A DNA stretch of 64,000 bases, taken from Hormiphora californensis. Taxonomy: Eukaryota > Ctenophora > Tentaculata > Cydippida > Pleurobrachiidae. The DNA lies in assembly GCA_020137815.1 (NCBI GenBank), contig CM035350.1, forward strand, positions 4,100,418-4,164,417, written 5' to 3'. The notes beneath the pieces were generated by a model, which saw only the letters and a list, made by a program, of their open reading frames with translations, was not told the DNA's origin and did no database searches. Shown here piece after piece: positions 25,183 to 38,900 of this stretch; within the stretch, counting starts at the first letter, position 1; every line of letters begins with the position of its first letter. Position numbers and translations under genes: made by a program.

Positions 25183-27808
25183 TCTATCTTTTCTCTCTCT
25201 TTCCCTGCACGGGAGAGTAAAAGATGAGAGAGGTACGATCAACTGCTCTATAGAGCGCAAAGCGCTTCGATTATTTGCGTTGACCAAAAATAGTATCACA
25301 GCTCTTCTTGTGCCCCCTATCTCTCTCTATCTTTCTCCTTAGGATTATTGACATTGGCCATCTTCCCCTCTTTACTTCTGTTGACATAACACCCAGCGGT
25401 TGTTTAGTTGCATTGGAGTTGTTTAGTTGCATTGCAGTCAAAGTTAGAACGGATCTCATTCTCAGGTCCATTCTGAGCGACCCGATCGTCTGCACGGGAG
25501 CCTTGCATGTTGTTTGTAGGTTTAGGAGTTCCTGTTTACATATATCTAAGATCATTATATAGATATGCAATATATCCCCTCTTCGAAACATGGAGCGTGA
25601 TTCTCTATTATGATTTCAGAATTTATAATTCACCTATCTTCATTTTTATCCTGCTTTCTGTAGGACGGAATAATGTTACTTTCACTATCTACCTCCCCAC
25701 TCTCTCTCTCTAACTATCTCTCTCTCATTCCAATATTCTCTACCAATTTGTGGTATCAAATCCATCACGTAAATGATATTCAGGCGGGCAGAAGGGATCA
25801 TTAGTTAGGATGGCCGCACTATAACGAGCATTCTGCATAACTCTCGATATCTCTTGATACCCCCGGGTTAATTATTACGTCATATATAATGTTGTCATAG
25901 TTTTTTGTTTAGGACAAACAATGCATTCCTTAATCCTGTCAGAGCGGTCTAGAATTAACTTGGGATACGTCATTATATGTGATAGCTACTTCTCAGTTCC
26001 TTGTCTCTCTATAATTGTGTCACAATTGACATAGATGACGCCATCTTGCCAGAGGGGGGGGGGTCTATTCTCTCTCTATCTCTCTCTTTCTCTCTCTCAA
26101 TCCATTCCTACGGATGAATTATTAAAAGGGGGCCCTCATAGTAGTTGTGGGCGATGAGTAATTTATGCAGTAGTAGTAGTTGTACAAGGTGTGAGTGAAT
26201 AAGAGTGTACAGATGTATGCATTATAATATATGTGCGTGCGGAGTATGTGAGATTGAGAGAGAGAGGGAGAAAGATAGAGAGATAGAAAGATAGAGAGAC
26301 AGGGTGTCTAGACACGCTGTACTGAGCAAACAGAGACGCACATGTATGTCTGTTACTACATCGCATCAGTTAAAGAAACACCCTGCTCAGTGCTCTCTCC
26401 TAACTTGGCGCTTAACTTGGCGCTTGCTTTGCCCAGATTCTCTCTCTCCCTTGCCTTGTTGACCATTATAATCTCTCTCCCTTTTACCCCTCTCTCTCCC
26501 CTTTTTACTCTCCTACTGCAACACACATTAGCTCTCACAACACCTCTTTGCTTGAAACATCGCCAGTAGTGTGTTATATAGTCCGCAAACGCCTGTTGTC
26601 TGTTATCGGTGAATCAAAATACGGCTTCCACCCTTTCTGATCACATGACAATTAGCCCACACTGCACGTGACATGTATTACAGGGTGTCTCAGCTGTGTC
26701 TCAGCTGCACGTGCTCCGGCTTTACCATGTGTTATTTGGTGCATGTTGGAAATGTTAGCGATTGTTCAGCAAATTTAGATCTTGCTCCTTCTATAATTTC
26801 TGCATTTATATCTCTCGCCGTATTCCTTCATATTCCCCTCTCTCTCCTTGCCACATGAACTGCATATACGGGGGGTTTATCTTTTTATTCTTATTCACAC
26901 CTTCTGCAACTGTCTTTCTTCACATATATTTCTCGACGTGCAACCCTGCTCCTCAGTCCTCTCTGGACAAGTTCATTTTTCGTTCCTCTCTTCCTATTTT
27001 CTTTTGACCCGTTTTCTGTAAGTATTCGATTTTCTGCACTGGTCGAGCCTATTTCCCCTATATTTTCTCAATATATATCGCCTGATTCCCTCTGGCTATA
27101 CTCTCAGTTCTCTCCCCCTTCTCTCCTCCTTCTCTCTCCCTTCCTATTAGCGAAGTGAAGTCACGAGTGAAAATATTTGTAATCAGAAGTGCCCTAGTAG
27201 AACTCGACCCTCCCTTATTACTGATAAATAAATCGCCCATAAACTGCAATTATTATCACTAGACAATGCGTCACATTATATGCAGAGTAAATTCTGGAAC
27301 AAATGGGTATCCAATATTTCCCCACGTTTCCTCTTTATGTGTGAGTACCTATGTTGAGACCTAGTTAGTGCGTCTTTGTTTGAGGAGTCCATGTAACTCG
27401 CTTCCCCTTTTCAATCCCCCTTTTCAATCCCTAATCCCTATTCCCACGACTAGTATATAATTCACTCGGTTACTTTGACTGATATTATATGTCGTTGATA
27501 TATTCCCCCTAATAGATCTTTTGTTAGAGTATGAGCCCTAATTATATTCGTGATCTACGATAATTCTAACTCTACTACTGTCCAAAGATTTTCTTAACTT
27601 TATTGCTATACTACTCAAAATAATTTTTGAACTATCTGTAATCTGCAACTGCACTAAAAATATATGCTCGTAAATCCCATCTTTACAGTCTTCTTTTCCT
27701 GGTCTGTGTATTTCTCTTGAGAGTCTTGGCTTTTAACCGTCTCTCTTCCCCGTTTCAAATCTGTATCTTTTTTACTCTTTTTATCCCCCTCTCTTTTCCT
27801 CGATCACA

Positions 27809-27894
<86 letters not shown>

Positions 27895-29847
27895 ATCGTT
27901 CCGTGCCTGATGATGTTGATGATTGTAGCCTAGTAAGCAAGCGAATAAAATGGTAATGGATATCTCCATCTTTGATCTGTTCCCTATTACTATCTCTACG
28001 TCCTCTCTTTCTTTATCCAACCACCTTTCTCTCTCTCTCTTTATCCTAGCTCTATCTTCTTGTTTCTTTATGTTTGTGCGTATGCAGGTTAAAAGAGACA
28101 ACTCTTCCTTCCTATCTTTTTCATTGTCTCTCATTTTTGCCCTCTCTCTCTATCTATCTTCCGCTCGCTCCCTTTCTGTTTGGCTGCAGCTGAGGCCCTG
28201 GACGACGCGTTCCTGTAAATGGTGCTTGCACCGCTCAACAGGATATACAATTCTCCTGCGCCCCACCACTGAGAACGAGATGGAGAGAGAAAAAGAGACG
28301 GAGCGAGGAGAGAGAGACTAGAGAGAAATTGCGGGCTGGTGAATACTGAATATGCAATAGTGAGTGTATACCCCAATGTCTAAGCCTCCTTCACTTCCTT
28401 GCTTTCCTATGCCACGCCTCTATTAGGTGGGTACACCTCCCTCAGCTATGTTGCACTCCTTGACCACCCTAGATCGCTTACCACTCTCTCTTTATCTCTC
28501 TCTCTCGCTCTCTCTGTTTTCTAAATCTTTCGGATCTTAGATTGTTCAGGCCAGTGGGCAGTGAGAGCCGCAACTGAACTCCAGCCTGTCCTCTGTTTAG
28601 CACTGGAGATCCTGCAAAGAAGAGAGAGAGAGAGAGAGGGAAAGAGATAGAGAGATAGAAGGAAACTGTAGTGTGCTTCGTACAGTAGGATATATTCAAC
28701 TAACAACGTATACCACAAGTCCTGCTCCTAAGCATGAGAACTACCCCCGCCTGCCTGTCTGACTACTCAGTGATACTGCTCTGTTTTTTCCGTGAGCTAA
28801 TTTTTCTGATGATGTGATCTTGCTTCTTGACCTTCTCCCACAGCTTTTCTCTCTCTCTCACTCTCCTCCCCTCTCCTGCAATCATGGATTTCCAAGTATT
28901 ATATTACTCAGTGTGTTTATTTGCATGTACGATTTTCCTGAGTGCTTAAACAGCTTGGTTGTTTAATTTGTGCATAGCTTTGTAGCGGATCTAGACACGC
29001 ACGTGTCCGGCAGAAAGAGATAGAGATAGAGATAGAGAGAGTGAGAGAGCGAGAAGGAGAGAGAGGGAAGGAGGTGAAGGAGACAATGTAGATAGCGAGA
29101 AGAAAGGTACTATTTCAGAATCATTTCAGTCTGGTAGATGGTTTGGTGAAGGCGGTTAGTGTGACTGACTTTGATAACGGGGGCGTCTGGTTTCACCGTG
29201 TCGCAAATAACGTTACTGACTGTCTTATTGTACTCTCTATCTCTCTATCTCTCTCCCTCTCTTTCTCTCTCTCTCTCTCTCTTTCTCTCTTTCTCTCCCC
29301 CTCTCTCTTTCTCTCGCTCTCTCTGTCTCTCTCTAACCCTCCCTAACCCTCCCGCCGGTGGTCTTGACTACTGTGTCTCCCTTCTCCTTATTTCGTGTGT
29401 TTTGTCATCTTTTAAAATAGCAACCGAGTTGATTAATTGAGTGCCTTCCTACCCATCTGATGCATAGATATGTGTATGGAGAGAGAGGGAACACACTTAC
29501 ATATGACTTGACTTCTCTCGCCCTTTCTGTCTCTCGTGCTCCCCTTCTCTATTATTTATCTCTCTCTAGCTCTTGTTGCTCTTGTACCATCAGCGTCGTT
29601 AGTCTATTGCTATCTTTCTCTCCCTCTCTCTCTGCTATCTATGTATCTATCTCTGTCTTTCTATCTCTTACCTCTCAATGTGTAAGTGCATATATATGCT
29701 GATGCTAATTGTCCCCTTGTCGCATCTTCCTTCCCTCTCTCTCTCTCAACTCCCTAATCCCCACTTTGTGTATTCGCGTTGTATAATATGAAACTCAAAA
29801 GTCAAACGACCCTTTACTTGTAGCAGCAGCAGTAGCGTTTGACAGGA
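24561..29847. other. Gene-poor, microsatellite-rich intergenic region
   Basis: No gene can be supported. (CT)n tracts lie at about 25083-25173, 27808-27891 and 29230-29335, plus shorter CT and GA runs near 24700-24880, 26050-26100 and 29015-29070. A minus-strand stretch near 28617-28522 (after TTTGCAG) has weak coding character but no partner exons. PALS1 regulatory sequence probably lies at the right end; no specific element is visible. Confidence 0.55.
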
Positions 29848-32800
29848 ATGTACAATGCGGAATCACCATGCTTCCCCCGCTGTACCGTCAACGCTTCATA
29901 TCTCTCCCGCTCCCAGGGCTCCGCCACCAGGCGGTCCGTTCAGAGAGTCCAGGCCTCAAGTTACAAGATGGAGGAGACTCCCCTGATCAAGGTCCGGCAA
30001 CAACTTAACGACCAGGCACGGAAGGAACGGAAACGTCTAAGTAGTGGCGGGAAAAGTGGGGTTTACGAGTATCGAGTGGACTCCAATCGTATGGCGGAGT
30101 TAGCGCTAGATAAATCACCCGAGTCCCTGAAACCACTCCTACGAAAGGAGATGTCCCTCAGTCAGATTCTAAGCAGCAATCTCTTCTCCGCGGGGAGTAT
30201 TCCCAGTAACCGAGAGATAGAAGAAGTTGTGGATACGATCCGGAGATTTCGCAGCAGGAGCACATCTGAGGATAGCCAGCAGGGGTGTTCCACGGCAAGG
30301 ACGGGCAGACGGCACAGTGACGTCACGGATCTCAGGTCTAGTAAGAGGAGCATCAGGGATGGGCCTAGCCGATATAGGGACAGGAGTTCATCACTAGGAC
30401 ATGAGAGGAGAAGGGGCAGTGGTGACCGGTGTAACACCAGGCTACCTGGCCTCTCAGAGGAAGATGACTCAGGATCCTTGTCTGTTGATCTGGAGGGTGG
30501 TCCATCGATGTCCTCCGTGGAGCAGAGTCCCTCGCCTGACATCATGTCCCCAGAGATACCCCTGCTATCAGACATCTCGTCATGTACCTCACCCGATCAC
30601 CTACCCCAGTATGAGAAGCCCCTGCCTTCCATCCTCCTCTCGCCCAGCCCCTCGCGGGTATCTCCCGTTTCCTGGGAGGCAGAGTCCCCCGAGCCCTCTC
30701 CAGCACCCTCTCCTACCCCTGTTTCGCCACTTTCCTTCATGGATTCAATCAGCAGTCCGGAGCTCTCCCCTGCTCCCTCGCCCATCCCATCACCACACTC
30801 ACCGGACCGGGCGGAACCCTTTCGGTTACTCTCCTCCCGGTCCGTAGAGGGTCTACCACAAATAGGATTCAGTGTCCGGAACCCAACATTTCCCCGGTCA
30901 TCCTCACCCCCGCAGCTAGCGGAAGACCTTGTTCTTCACCATACACTGCTACGGAGAAGTAAGCACAGACACCGGAGGTGTAGCCAGCCATGGCCGTGTT
31001 TAGGCCACCGGAATAGTGTCACTGAACAACAGGGCATGCTGCACGGTACCCATCCCAGGGCAGACCTCTGCTTGATCTCGTGCCCCGGTAATCACCCTCC
31101 CGTGTCCTACCTGAGCGCCTCGAAACGCTCAATGCACGTGCATCACGTCCCTTTCCCCCAGCGAGAGGAGGACGAGGAAGAGGACGAGGTGTTTGCTCCT
31201 GATCATGCCACAATGACTGAAGCCCTACAGTCTGTCCTCAGTAAAAGTGAGGGGTTTGTGCTTAACAAGGATCTCCCAGACAAAGACCAACAACGCGGCA
31301 CGATGGAAAAGTCTCTGGATTTTGAAACTCTCACAGTGGCACCCTCGTTAGTTTTAGATGGTAACGGTAAACGGGATTCGGGGTACGGAGACTCAACTTC
31401 AACATCGCGGGAGGCTCTTCACTCAACAAAGTCGAGTTCGTCTCTCCTGTCACGGTTAAAACCCCTGCTACATTTAGGTAAAAAGAAACAGCCCCCTGTT
31501 ATAGATGAGAGCAACCCTTTTCACCGGATTTTTGAGGAGAGGCCACTATCCGAACTGCGGAAATCACTTGATAGTCTGATAGCAGAAAGAGGAAGATCTT
31601 CCCTTCCTGGTATAAAAACCCTACCCCCTCCTGCCGCTACAGCTGCTGCCCACAAATCGCCAGACTGTAAATTTCCGGACTGCAAATCTCCTGAATATCA
31701 CCCAAGTGATGAGATAATGATGGAGGAGTTTGATTCGTTATTTGGATCGCTCAGCTCCTCCCAACAGGTCTCTCCGCCAGAGGTTGCTATTGGTGATGAT
31801 GTGGCTGGTGGAAGTGACGATGAGGAAGAATTTAGAATATCACCCCTACCACTTGATTCTTGTTTTGATGAAGGGGATACGGCGCTGCCCATTATACCCA
31901 GTATATGTCGGCAGAATAGCTTAGAGTTTAATTTACGAGAAGGTAAAAACAATTCCTGATCGCGCCGCGAGTATTATATTCATTTCCACACCGATATCGC
32001 TGTTCCGTCTGTGCGTTGACTTAGTTAAAAACATGCAGTGGATGTTTTAAATTTCTCATACCACACTATTTTCAGAGAGTTTCTCGCTCCAAGACATCCA
32101 GGAGATTCTGGACAGTGTAGAAGTAACAAGCTCCCTAGTTACGGGCCACAATAAGGTATGCACGATAGTATCTCTCAGGAGTCAGGGGTGGTGCAGGGAG
32201 AGGGAGAGAGAGAGAATGAGAGAAATGGAGGGGAGAAAGAGAGGAAGAGAGGGGGGGAAGAGAGAGGGGAGAGACAGAGAGAGAGTGTGGAGGAATTTAA
32301 ATAGCTCTACGAGACACTATACTTGTTCACACATTATAAAAGTAGGAATGCTATGAGGTGTGATATTCACACGCAACCCCCAATCTCCCCTGACTCCACC
32401 CCCCATCTCCAACTTCCCTGACTCCACCCTCTCCCATCAGGTCCACAACCTGCTCCAAAGTCGACTGACGGTGTCCCTGGGTGCAATCTATGAGACACTC
32501 AGGAGTTGTGCCATTCCGGACAAGGGAGATAATGCGAGGGAGTTACTGGAAAATGTGAGTAGCAGCCTGGATCTCACTGTCTATATCTCCCTCTTTATCC
32601 ATCTTTTATATCTCTCCATATTATGTTCCCGGCTAGGTTCTAAAGCCCACACATATAATAATATTTACAGACCTAGTATGTATTACTTTTTTCAGTATGC
32701 AGATTTGCTAGCCAACACCTCTCTGCTTGCCTTTCCTTTCTCCCTCTATCTCTATGTTTCCTCACATTCTTTTATCTCACCCGGCTCTGTCTTTTCCCAC

Positions 32801-33999
32801 AATAAAATCTCAGCCACCGAACGTTTCAAATTTTACTTGGCAACAGCTACCGAATTTTCCTGGAGCCCGTAATAAAAACCACAACATCTCACGTCTTGTC
32901 CTTTCTCTAATCTGAAATATTACCCTTCCTCCCCACTTCTCATACTTTCTCTAACCCCTCCTCTCTAGATTCTAACCCCCTTCCTAGCTCCTCCTCTCTA
33001 GATTCTAACCCCTTCCTAGCTCATCCTCCTCTCTAGATTCTAACCCCCTTCCTAGCTCCTCCTCTCTAGATTCTAACCCCCTTCCTAGCTCCTCCCCTCT
33101 ACATTCTAACCCCCTTCCTAGCTCCCCCTCTCTAGATTCTAACCCCCTTCCTAGCTCCTCCTCTCTCTAGATTCTAACCACCTTCCTAGCTCCTCCTTTC
33201 TCTAGATTCTAACCCCCTTCCTAGCTCCTCCTCTCTAGATTCTAACCCTCTTCCTAGCTCCCTCTCTCTCGATTCTAACCCCCTTCCTAGCTCCTCCTCT
33301 AACTAGATTCTAACCCCCCTTCCTAGCTCCTCCTCTCTCTAGATTCTAACCCCCTTCCTAGCTCCTCCTCTCTCTAGATCCTAACCCCCTTCCTAGCTCC
33401 TCCTCTCTAGATTCTAACCCCCTTCCTAGCTGATCCTCTCACCACAGATCCTGAAACACGTTGAGGAACGGTTAGAGCTGGAGGATGATTTTAATGAAGA
33501 CATGTTGGAACTAATTGGGTTGTTGGAATCCTTTGAGGTACTCATGGAGGTCCATGATACCGTCATTTCCCGGTCCTACTGTGAGAATGAGACTCTCCCT
33601 GGAACGGATAGGGAGCCCAGGGCAGTGGTTGGAGGCGTCGAGGAGGCAAAGGAGGGTCCCTACAGGATGGTTGGGCTCCACAAACGACATGGTGAGTTAA
33701 GGGGGATATCCACATTGTGGGGGAGGGTGGGGGACTGAGGGTGGCTGTCCGGACATGTCCGCAGCAGCATGGGAAGAATTTGTCGTGATGATGAGAATGT
33801 GTTTATTGTTGCTATAGACGTGTCAAAAAGACACAAATCGTGCTCCAATCACAGCTTACCGTCTTATGTGTGAACCATTGCGGCATAAATATGTTGTTAT
33901 TACAGAAGCAGTTAGATTGAGACAATTTTGTGTGCGTGGTACAGGTCACGTGACTGTCTATGTGTGTTTATTCACATTTCCGTGGTCTCTGAGCGTGCG

Positions 34000-34054
<55 letters not shown>

Positions 34055-34067
34055 GTTCTTTCTTTCT

Positions 34068-34116
<49 letters not shown>

Positions 34117-35395
34117 CCCAAAACTCTCACAGATTATGTGTGTTTTCCATCCTTCTGATGTTGTGTAGAGATTCACACGACACCAGGCTGCTCCGTGTGT
34201 ATGTGAATATTATGGGATCCTTCAGAATCTTCCCATGCCGATAGAACGAAGGAGAGAGGAGGGGGAGAAAATGAATTGTATGAAAAAATAGAGACAGGGT
34301 GTGAAATAGAGATTTGGTGCATTACGGAGAAACCAATGGCCACTCGAGTCTCGAGATAGCGTTGCACCTGTGCAAAAATAATCCCCCTCTCTCACACCCT
34401 ATCTTTCTCACTGTCCTTATATCTCTCCTTTTCTTACTCATTCTATTCCTGGCCACCTTGATCATATTACTGAATACCAATACACCTAGCCACTCTACTA
34501 AGATATACCGTATCAAATTGGATCTTTCACGATGTATATCATATACCACGGGATATATTGATATCCAAGTTCGATAGAGAGTCCAGGATTGTTTAACTGA
34601 ATTCCTGTATCCCCTAACAATCACTCCTTCCACTCAGGAGAATCACTGGGTATAACACTGAAGAAGGAGGGAGAGGAGGTAGTGGTTCACAGAATTCTTG
34701 CCGGTGGAATGATTGACCGACAGAAGCTCCTGCATATTGGAGATGTGATAGTCTCGATAAATGATCACGAGGTTAAACCCCAACCTGATGTCATCCAGCA
34801 AATGTTACGAGGTAACTTAGGAAGCATTCGGAGCAATCATGATGCTTAGCGGTGGGGCTCACTTTTGTGTTTTGGTTTTGTTACTTTTCTAGACGGCACG
34901 TGATGACCTAGGTTACAGTATGTTTGCTTGCTTGCATTCGAGAACAGCAGGGTGACACCCATTTCAACTAACACCCTCCACCTCTCAGAGCAACAGGGTG
35001 ACACCCATTTCAACTAACACCCTCCACCTCTCAGAGCAACAGGGTGACATCCATTTAAAGATAATTCCGTCATACCGAGAACAGAGTGCTGTGTGCCAGG
35101 TGTTTGTTAAGGCACACTTCTCATACGATCCCAACACAGATGACCTAATGCCTTGCAAGTGAGTTCTTCTTCTGTTTGATATGCCATGACATTATATCAT
35201 GTACACCATAATATGGAAATATTTCTCCGCCCTTTTTGTGTAGTATCATTACCTCACCACATAAAATAGATCACATTTTTTCCAAATAATTGAGCACCTC
35301 TGTCTCTTTCACCCTGTCTCTAACGGTCCCGCAGACAAAATTCCATTCTCTCTATCTCTCACTTCTCTCTATCTCTCTCTCACTCTCTCTCTCTC

Positions 35396-35449
<54 letters not shown>

Positions 35450-35658
35450 TTATGATATCACATACCAGGTGCATACCTGGAATGTTATCATGACATAATG
35501 CCTAACTCATGACCTGGTCCTCTCTATCTCGTTAACTTTATCTCTCTTACGCCCTATGTCACTAACGGTTAATTTGTTCCCCCAGGGATGCAGGGTTAAA
35601 GTTTAATGAGGGAGACATCCTTCAGATAGTTAACCAGGACGACCCTAACTGGTGGCAG

Positions 35659-35694
<36 letters not shown>

Positions 35695-37112
35695 AAGAGA
35701 GATAGAGAGACATTCAATATTTGAAAACTCTAACAAGCTCGCCTAGTGCCGCGTTCATTAACTCCACATCTTTAGTCTCTAACCTTCCCTAACCCGTCTA
35801 AGCCATTCCTTCGTATTCTACGAATTTATCTTAGATTCCCCTGCTCTAACTATCCATGATATATTTCTATCTTGACCGTTCTCCTTACATAGCATAACTA
35901 CCTCTCTCTAGCTATCTCATCTGCGTCACAACCCACATCTAATCCTTTATTCCGACCTCAACTTCTTCACGATTATTATATATTGGGTGCGCTGCTACAG
36001 TTATCGTGCAGGACTCAATAATGTACCTTCCCCGATATTATTCCCTTTCTTAATCCCGTTGTGTTTCTCTATCCTCTCACTCACCTCAACTTCATTTTAT
36101 TTTTCATTAGATATCACACACAGACCCCATTGCATAATGCATAAGATATCTAAAAATAACCCGCATCTCTCTAAATCTATCTACCTCTTTAGGCTAAATT
36201 GGAGGGCGGTGAGGGCCAGGCCGGTCTTATCCCGGGGCTTATCCTCCAAGAACAGCGGATGGCCACAATCGACAAGAAGGGAACAACCGCGGGAGTGGGA
36301 TGCGGGGGGACAAAAAAACGGAAAAACAAGAAAATGAGCTATTCATCGACGAAAAACTCTGATTTTGATAAGTTTGAGTTGAATCTCTACGAGGAGGTTA
36401 CAAAGATGCCTCCTTTCAACAGGAAGACTTTAGTGCTCATCGGGGCTCAGGGTGTTGGAAGGAGGAGTTTAATCACTAAACTTGTCCTGAACCAACCTGA
36501 CAAGTTCGGGAATACTATGCCCCGTAAGTTTAACTTTCTAGTTTCCGCAATATTACTGATTACCGAATATAGTTTTGATCAAAAGAATTTTGTGGCTAGA
36601 ACGAATCCCAATTCACTGTAGTTAACACCCGCTCAACTCCTTTCTAGATACGTCACGGCCCATGCGGGATGGTGAGAGGGATGGTGGTGGGTACTGGTTT
36701 GCATCTCGACAAAAGATGAATGAGGACATTGCCAATCACAAATACCTTGAGTATGGAGAGTATGAGGGTCATCTTTACGGGACGAAACTGGATTCCATCC
36801 GACAAGTAATGAGGTATTGTTTCCTAAACTACTGTTATTGATGATACTGTACCCTCTCTCGACCTAAGATAGAACTTTTTGCAGCCATATCCAATACAAT
36901 AATTTTCTCTATTCAGATCAGGAAAGATGTGTCTGTTGGATGTCAACCCACAATCTCTGAAAGTCCTCAAAACATCTGAATTTGTGCCCTATGTGGTCTT
37001 TATAGAGGCTCCAGATTTTGATACCCTGCTTGGTATGCACAAGGAGAGTGCCCGTGACAACCCCAACAAGGCATTCTCGGTACGTGGAGAGATAGAGGAG
37101 AGAGAAGGAGAT

Positions 37113-37153
<41 letters not shown>

Positions 37154-37677
37154 TGAGTAGGATGATAGTTGAGCCGTGATGACAGATACCACTGCATGCA
37201 CTCCAGAATTAGATTCTTATCACACGATTCAGCTCAGCAAAATATCAACGGTTGCTTTCATCTGGCACGAAGCACTTGAACACTCTTTAATTTCTCACTC
37301 TTTAATTTCTCACTCCTTACTCGCTCCTCTCTCATGTTGTTCTCTTCTTCGTTCACACTTGTCACATCATCAAGACGCCGCCAAGCAATCCCTCCCAATA
37401 TAATTCTCAGCTAATATATGAATTCCCCCAACTCTCACAGTCTTATACGATGCACCCTAACCTTTCATCACCTCTCTCTCCCCAGGAATCTGATCTGCGG
37501 AAATCAATAGAAGAGTCAAAACGCCTGAAACGCCAGTATTCCCACTACTTCGATGTTATCATTCAAAACAAAGACATGGACGTGACATATACAAAACTGT
37601 ATGAGTGTATTAGTCGGATGGAGACTAGTCCTCAGTGGGTGCCTGTCTCTTGGGTGATAACCTCCCGAGACAATTAG
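29848..37677 (+). CDS. PALS1: PALS1/MPP5 membrane-associated guanylate kinase homolog with long N-terminus
   Basis: Exons: 29848-31942, 32076-32155, 32441-32554, 33448-33691, 34638-34812, 35035-35158, 35586-35658, 36193-36523, 36648-36813, 36917-37079 and 37486-37677; about 1,251 aa. Order: Ser/Pro-rich N-terminal region (about 700 aa), two L27-like helices, PDZ (GESLGITL...GDVIVSIND), SH3 (VKAHFSYDP...DDPNWWQ), basic hook (KKRKNKK), guanylate kinase-like domain ([18 protein letters not shown]), and the end PQWVPVSWV as in PALS1. Its P-loop-like GAQGVGRRS lacks the normal GK lysine, so it is a binding rather than catalytic domain. PALS1 joins Crumbs, PATJ and Par6 at apical junctions. The human protein is 675 aa, so exon 1 is a lineage-specific extension. 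Exon 34638-34812 has one extra A (AAAA at 34800), breaking frame before the next exon. The first ATG after a stop is taken as start; upstream exons are possible. Confidence 0.93.
32949..33433 (+). repeat. Intronic minisatellite, about 14 units of about 33 bp
   Basis: Unit core ATTCTAACCCCCTTCCTAG followed by CTCCTCCTCTCTAG, in PALS1 intron 3 directly before the true acceptor (exon from 33448). Every unit carries a branch-point-like TTCTAAC, a pyrimidine tract and two TAGs, so the array is a series of decoy 3' splice sites. Confidence 0.92.
34943..35034 (+). repeat. Tandem duplication of PALS1 acceptor and exon start
   Basis: A 46-bp unit (ACACCCATTTCAACTAAC, pyrimidine tract, CTCTCAG, then AGCAACAGGGTGAC) occurs as one partial and one full copy before the real exon at 35035. 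The upstream copy gives an alternative acceptor at 34989 that would insert 46 bases and shift the frame. Confidence 0.9.
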
Positions 37678-38270
37678 GTGAAATCTTTATTGTGTGTATG
37701 AACTGTTATATCACACTGTTTTATGGAAAAGAGAGATAGAGAGTCATGATATATAGAGCAAAAACACTGTAAAAACTTTTTATAAGAAGACTGTGCTATA
37801 TAATATATCGTGTATAATATCACCCTGTTAAAGACTGATAAACCCTTTTAAACCATGTGGGATTGTGTGTGTGAGAGAGAGAAGAGAGACTATGTGAGGG
37901 ATAGTGACGATATATCAACTTGTTTTAGGGTATACCCCTTCTCTTGACATACTACTATCAGTGCCTCCAACCTGAGGATTTATTTCTCAAGTGTGTATGT
38001 ACATTTTGTTTATGCGTATATGTTTGTATGTATGTGTGTGTGTAGTGTCATAGATGTGCAAAGGACAGTGTGTGTATTGACCCTTGAAGTCTGAAGACAA
38101 TGATTTGCTGATTATGGACAGCACCTGAAATCCTTTGAACCCCGTTTGAAAAGATACTATTTTGTTCTATAAAATACATGTTTTTAGGGTCTTGAGAGTT
38201 GTAAAACTGTAGTGAGACTGAGAGGAGGTGGATTTGGTTTCTAAAAAGTATCGATTCTGTTTTTTTTTCA

Positions 38271-38900
38271 CTAGTAAGCCCGCTCGCCCTACGGGCGAAT
38301 GTCGGGGATGGTCAATGCATTGCAATGGTCATACAGTAAACTAAGCAAATAGTGTAGTATCATTTGAAATTTTTAAAATCAGTAAATTTATCAGGTAAAT
38401 TAACCACAGCGATTCTTTCGACAGAAAAACCACGGGTCCTCTTTTGCCAGGTCCTGAAGTATTTTATGAAGGAGCACATTTGTAAAATACTTTCACGTAT
38501 TACTGCCATTTCTTATTAGTGCCATTGATACTTTGTTATTACGTGTGTTGACAACATTTTTTGAATAATAATCACCTCTTTTGTAGGATTCTATCACGTA
38601 GTCTATAGGCGTCAGCGCCAGTTTGGGACATATGGCTCCTCCAAACTCGCTGGCGATTGTGTTGAAGTTGAGTAGTCATGTTCACGAAACGTGGTGAACA
38701 GGGGGTAAACAGATCAAATCGAGCAAACGATCAATCACACAACCGGCAGAGAGATGAATCAAGGATGCACGTGCAGTTTAAGGCTCAAGCTGGCAGGTTG
38801 CCAGGGTCCCTCTAGGGACAACACGTGCAAAAGGCCATTTCCAGGAATTTTGTGCCATATTTGGTAAAAATACCATCACCCATCATTTCCCTATTTGCTT
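38271..38900 (-). mobile_element. Helitron-like 3' terminus (non-autonomous, 5' end not located)
   Basis: Read on the minus strand, a 6-bp stem hairpin (TCGCCCGTAGGGCGA) is followed after about 10 nt by CTAG and then T. This is the canonical Helitron 3' end (hairpin, CTRR, insertion between A and T). No Rep/helicase frame is visible. The right limit given is arbitrary because I could not find the 5' TC end. Confidence 0.4.
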
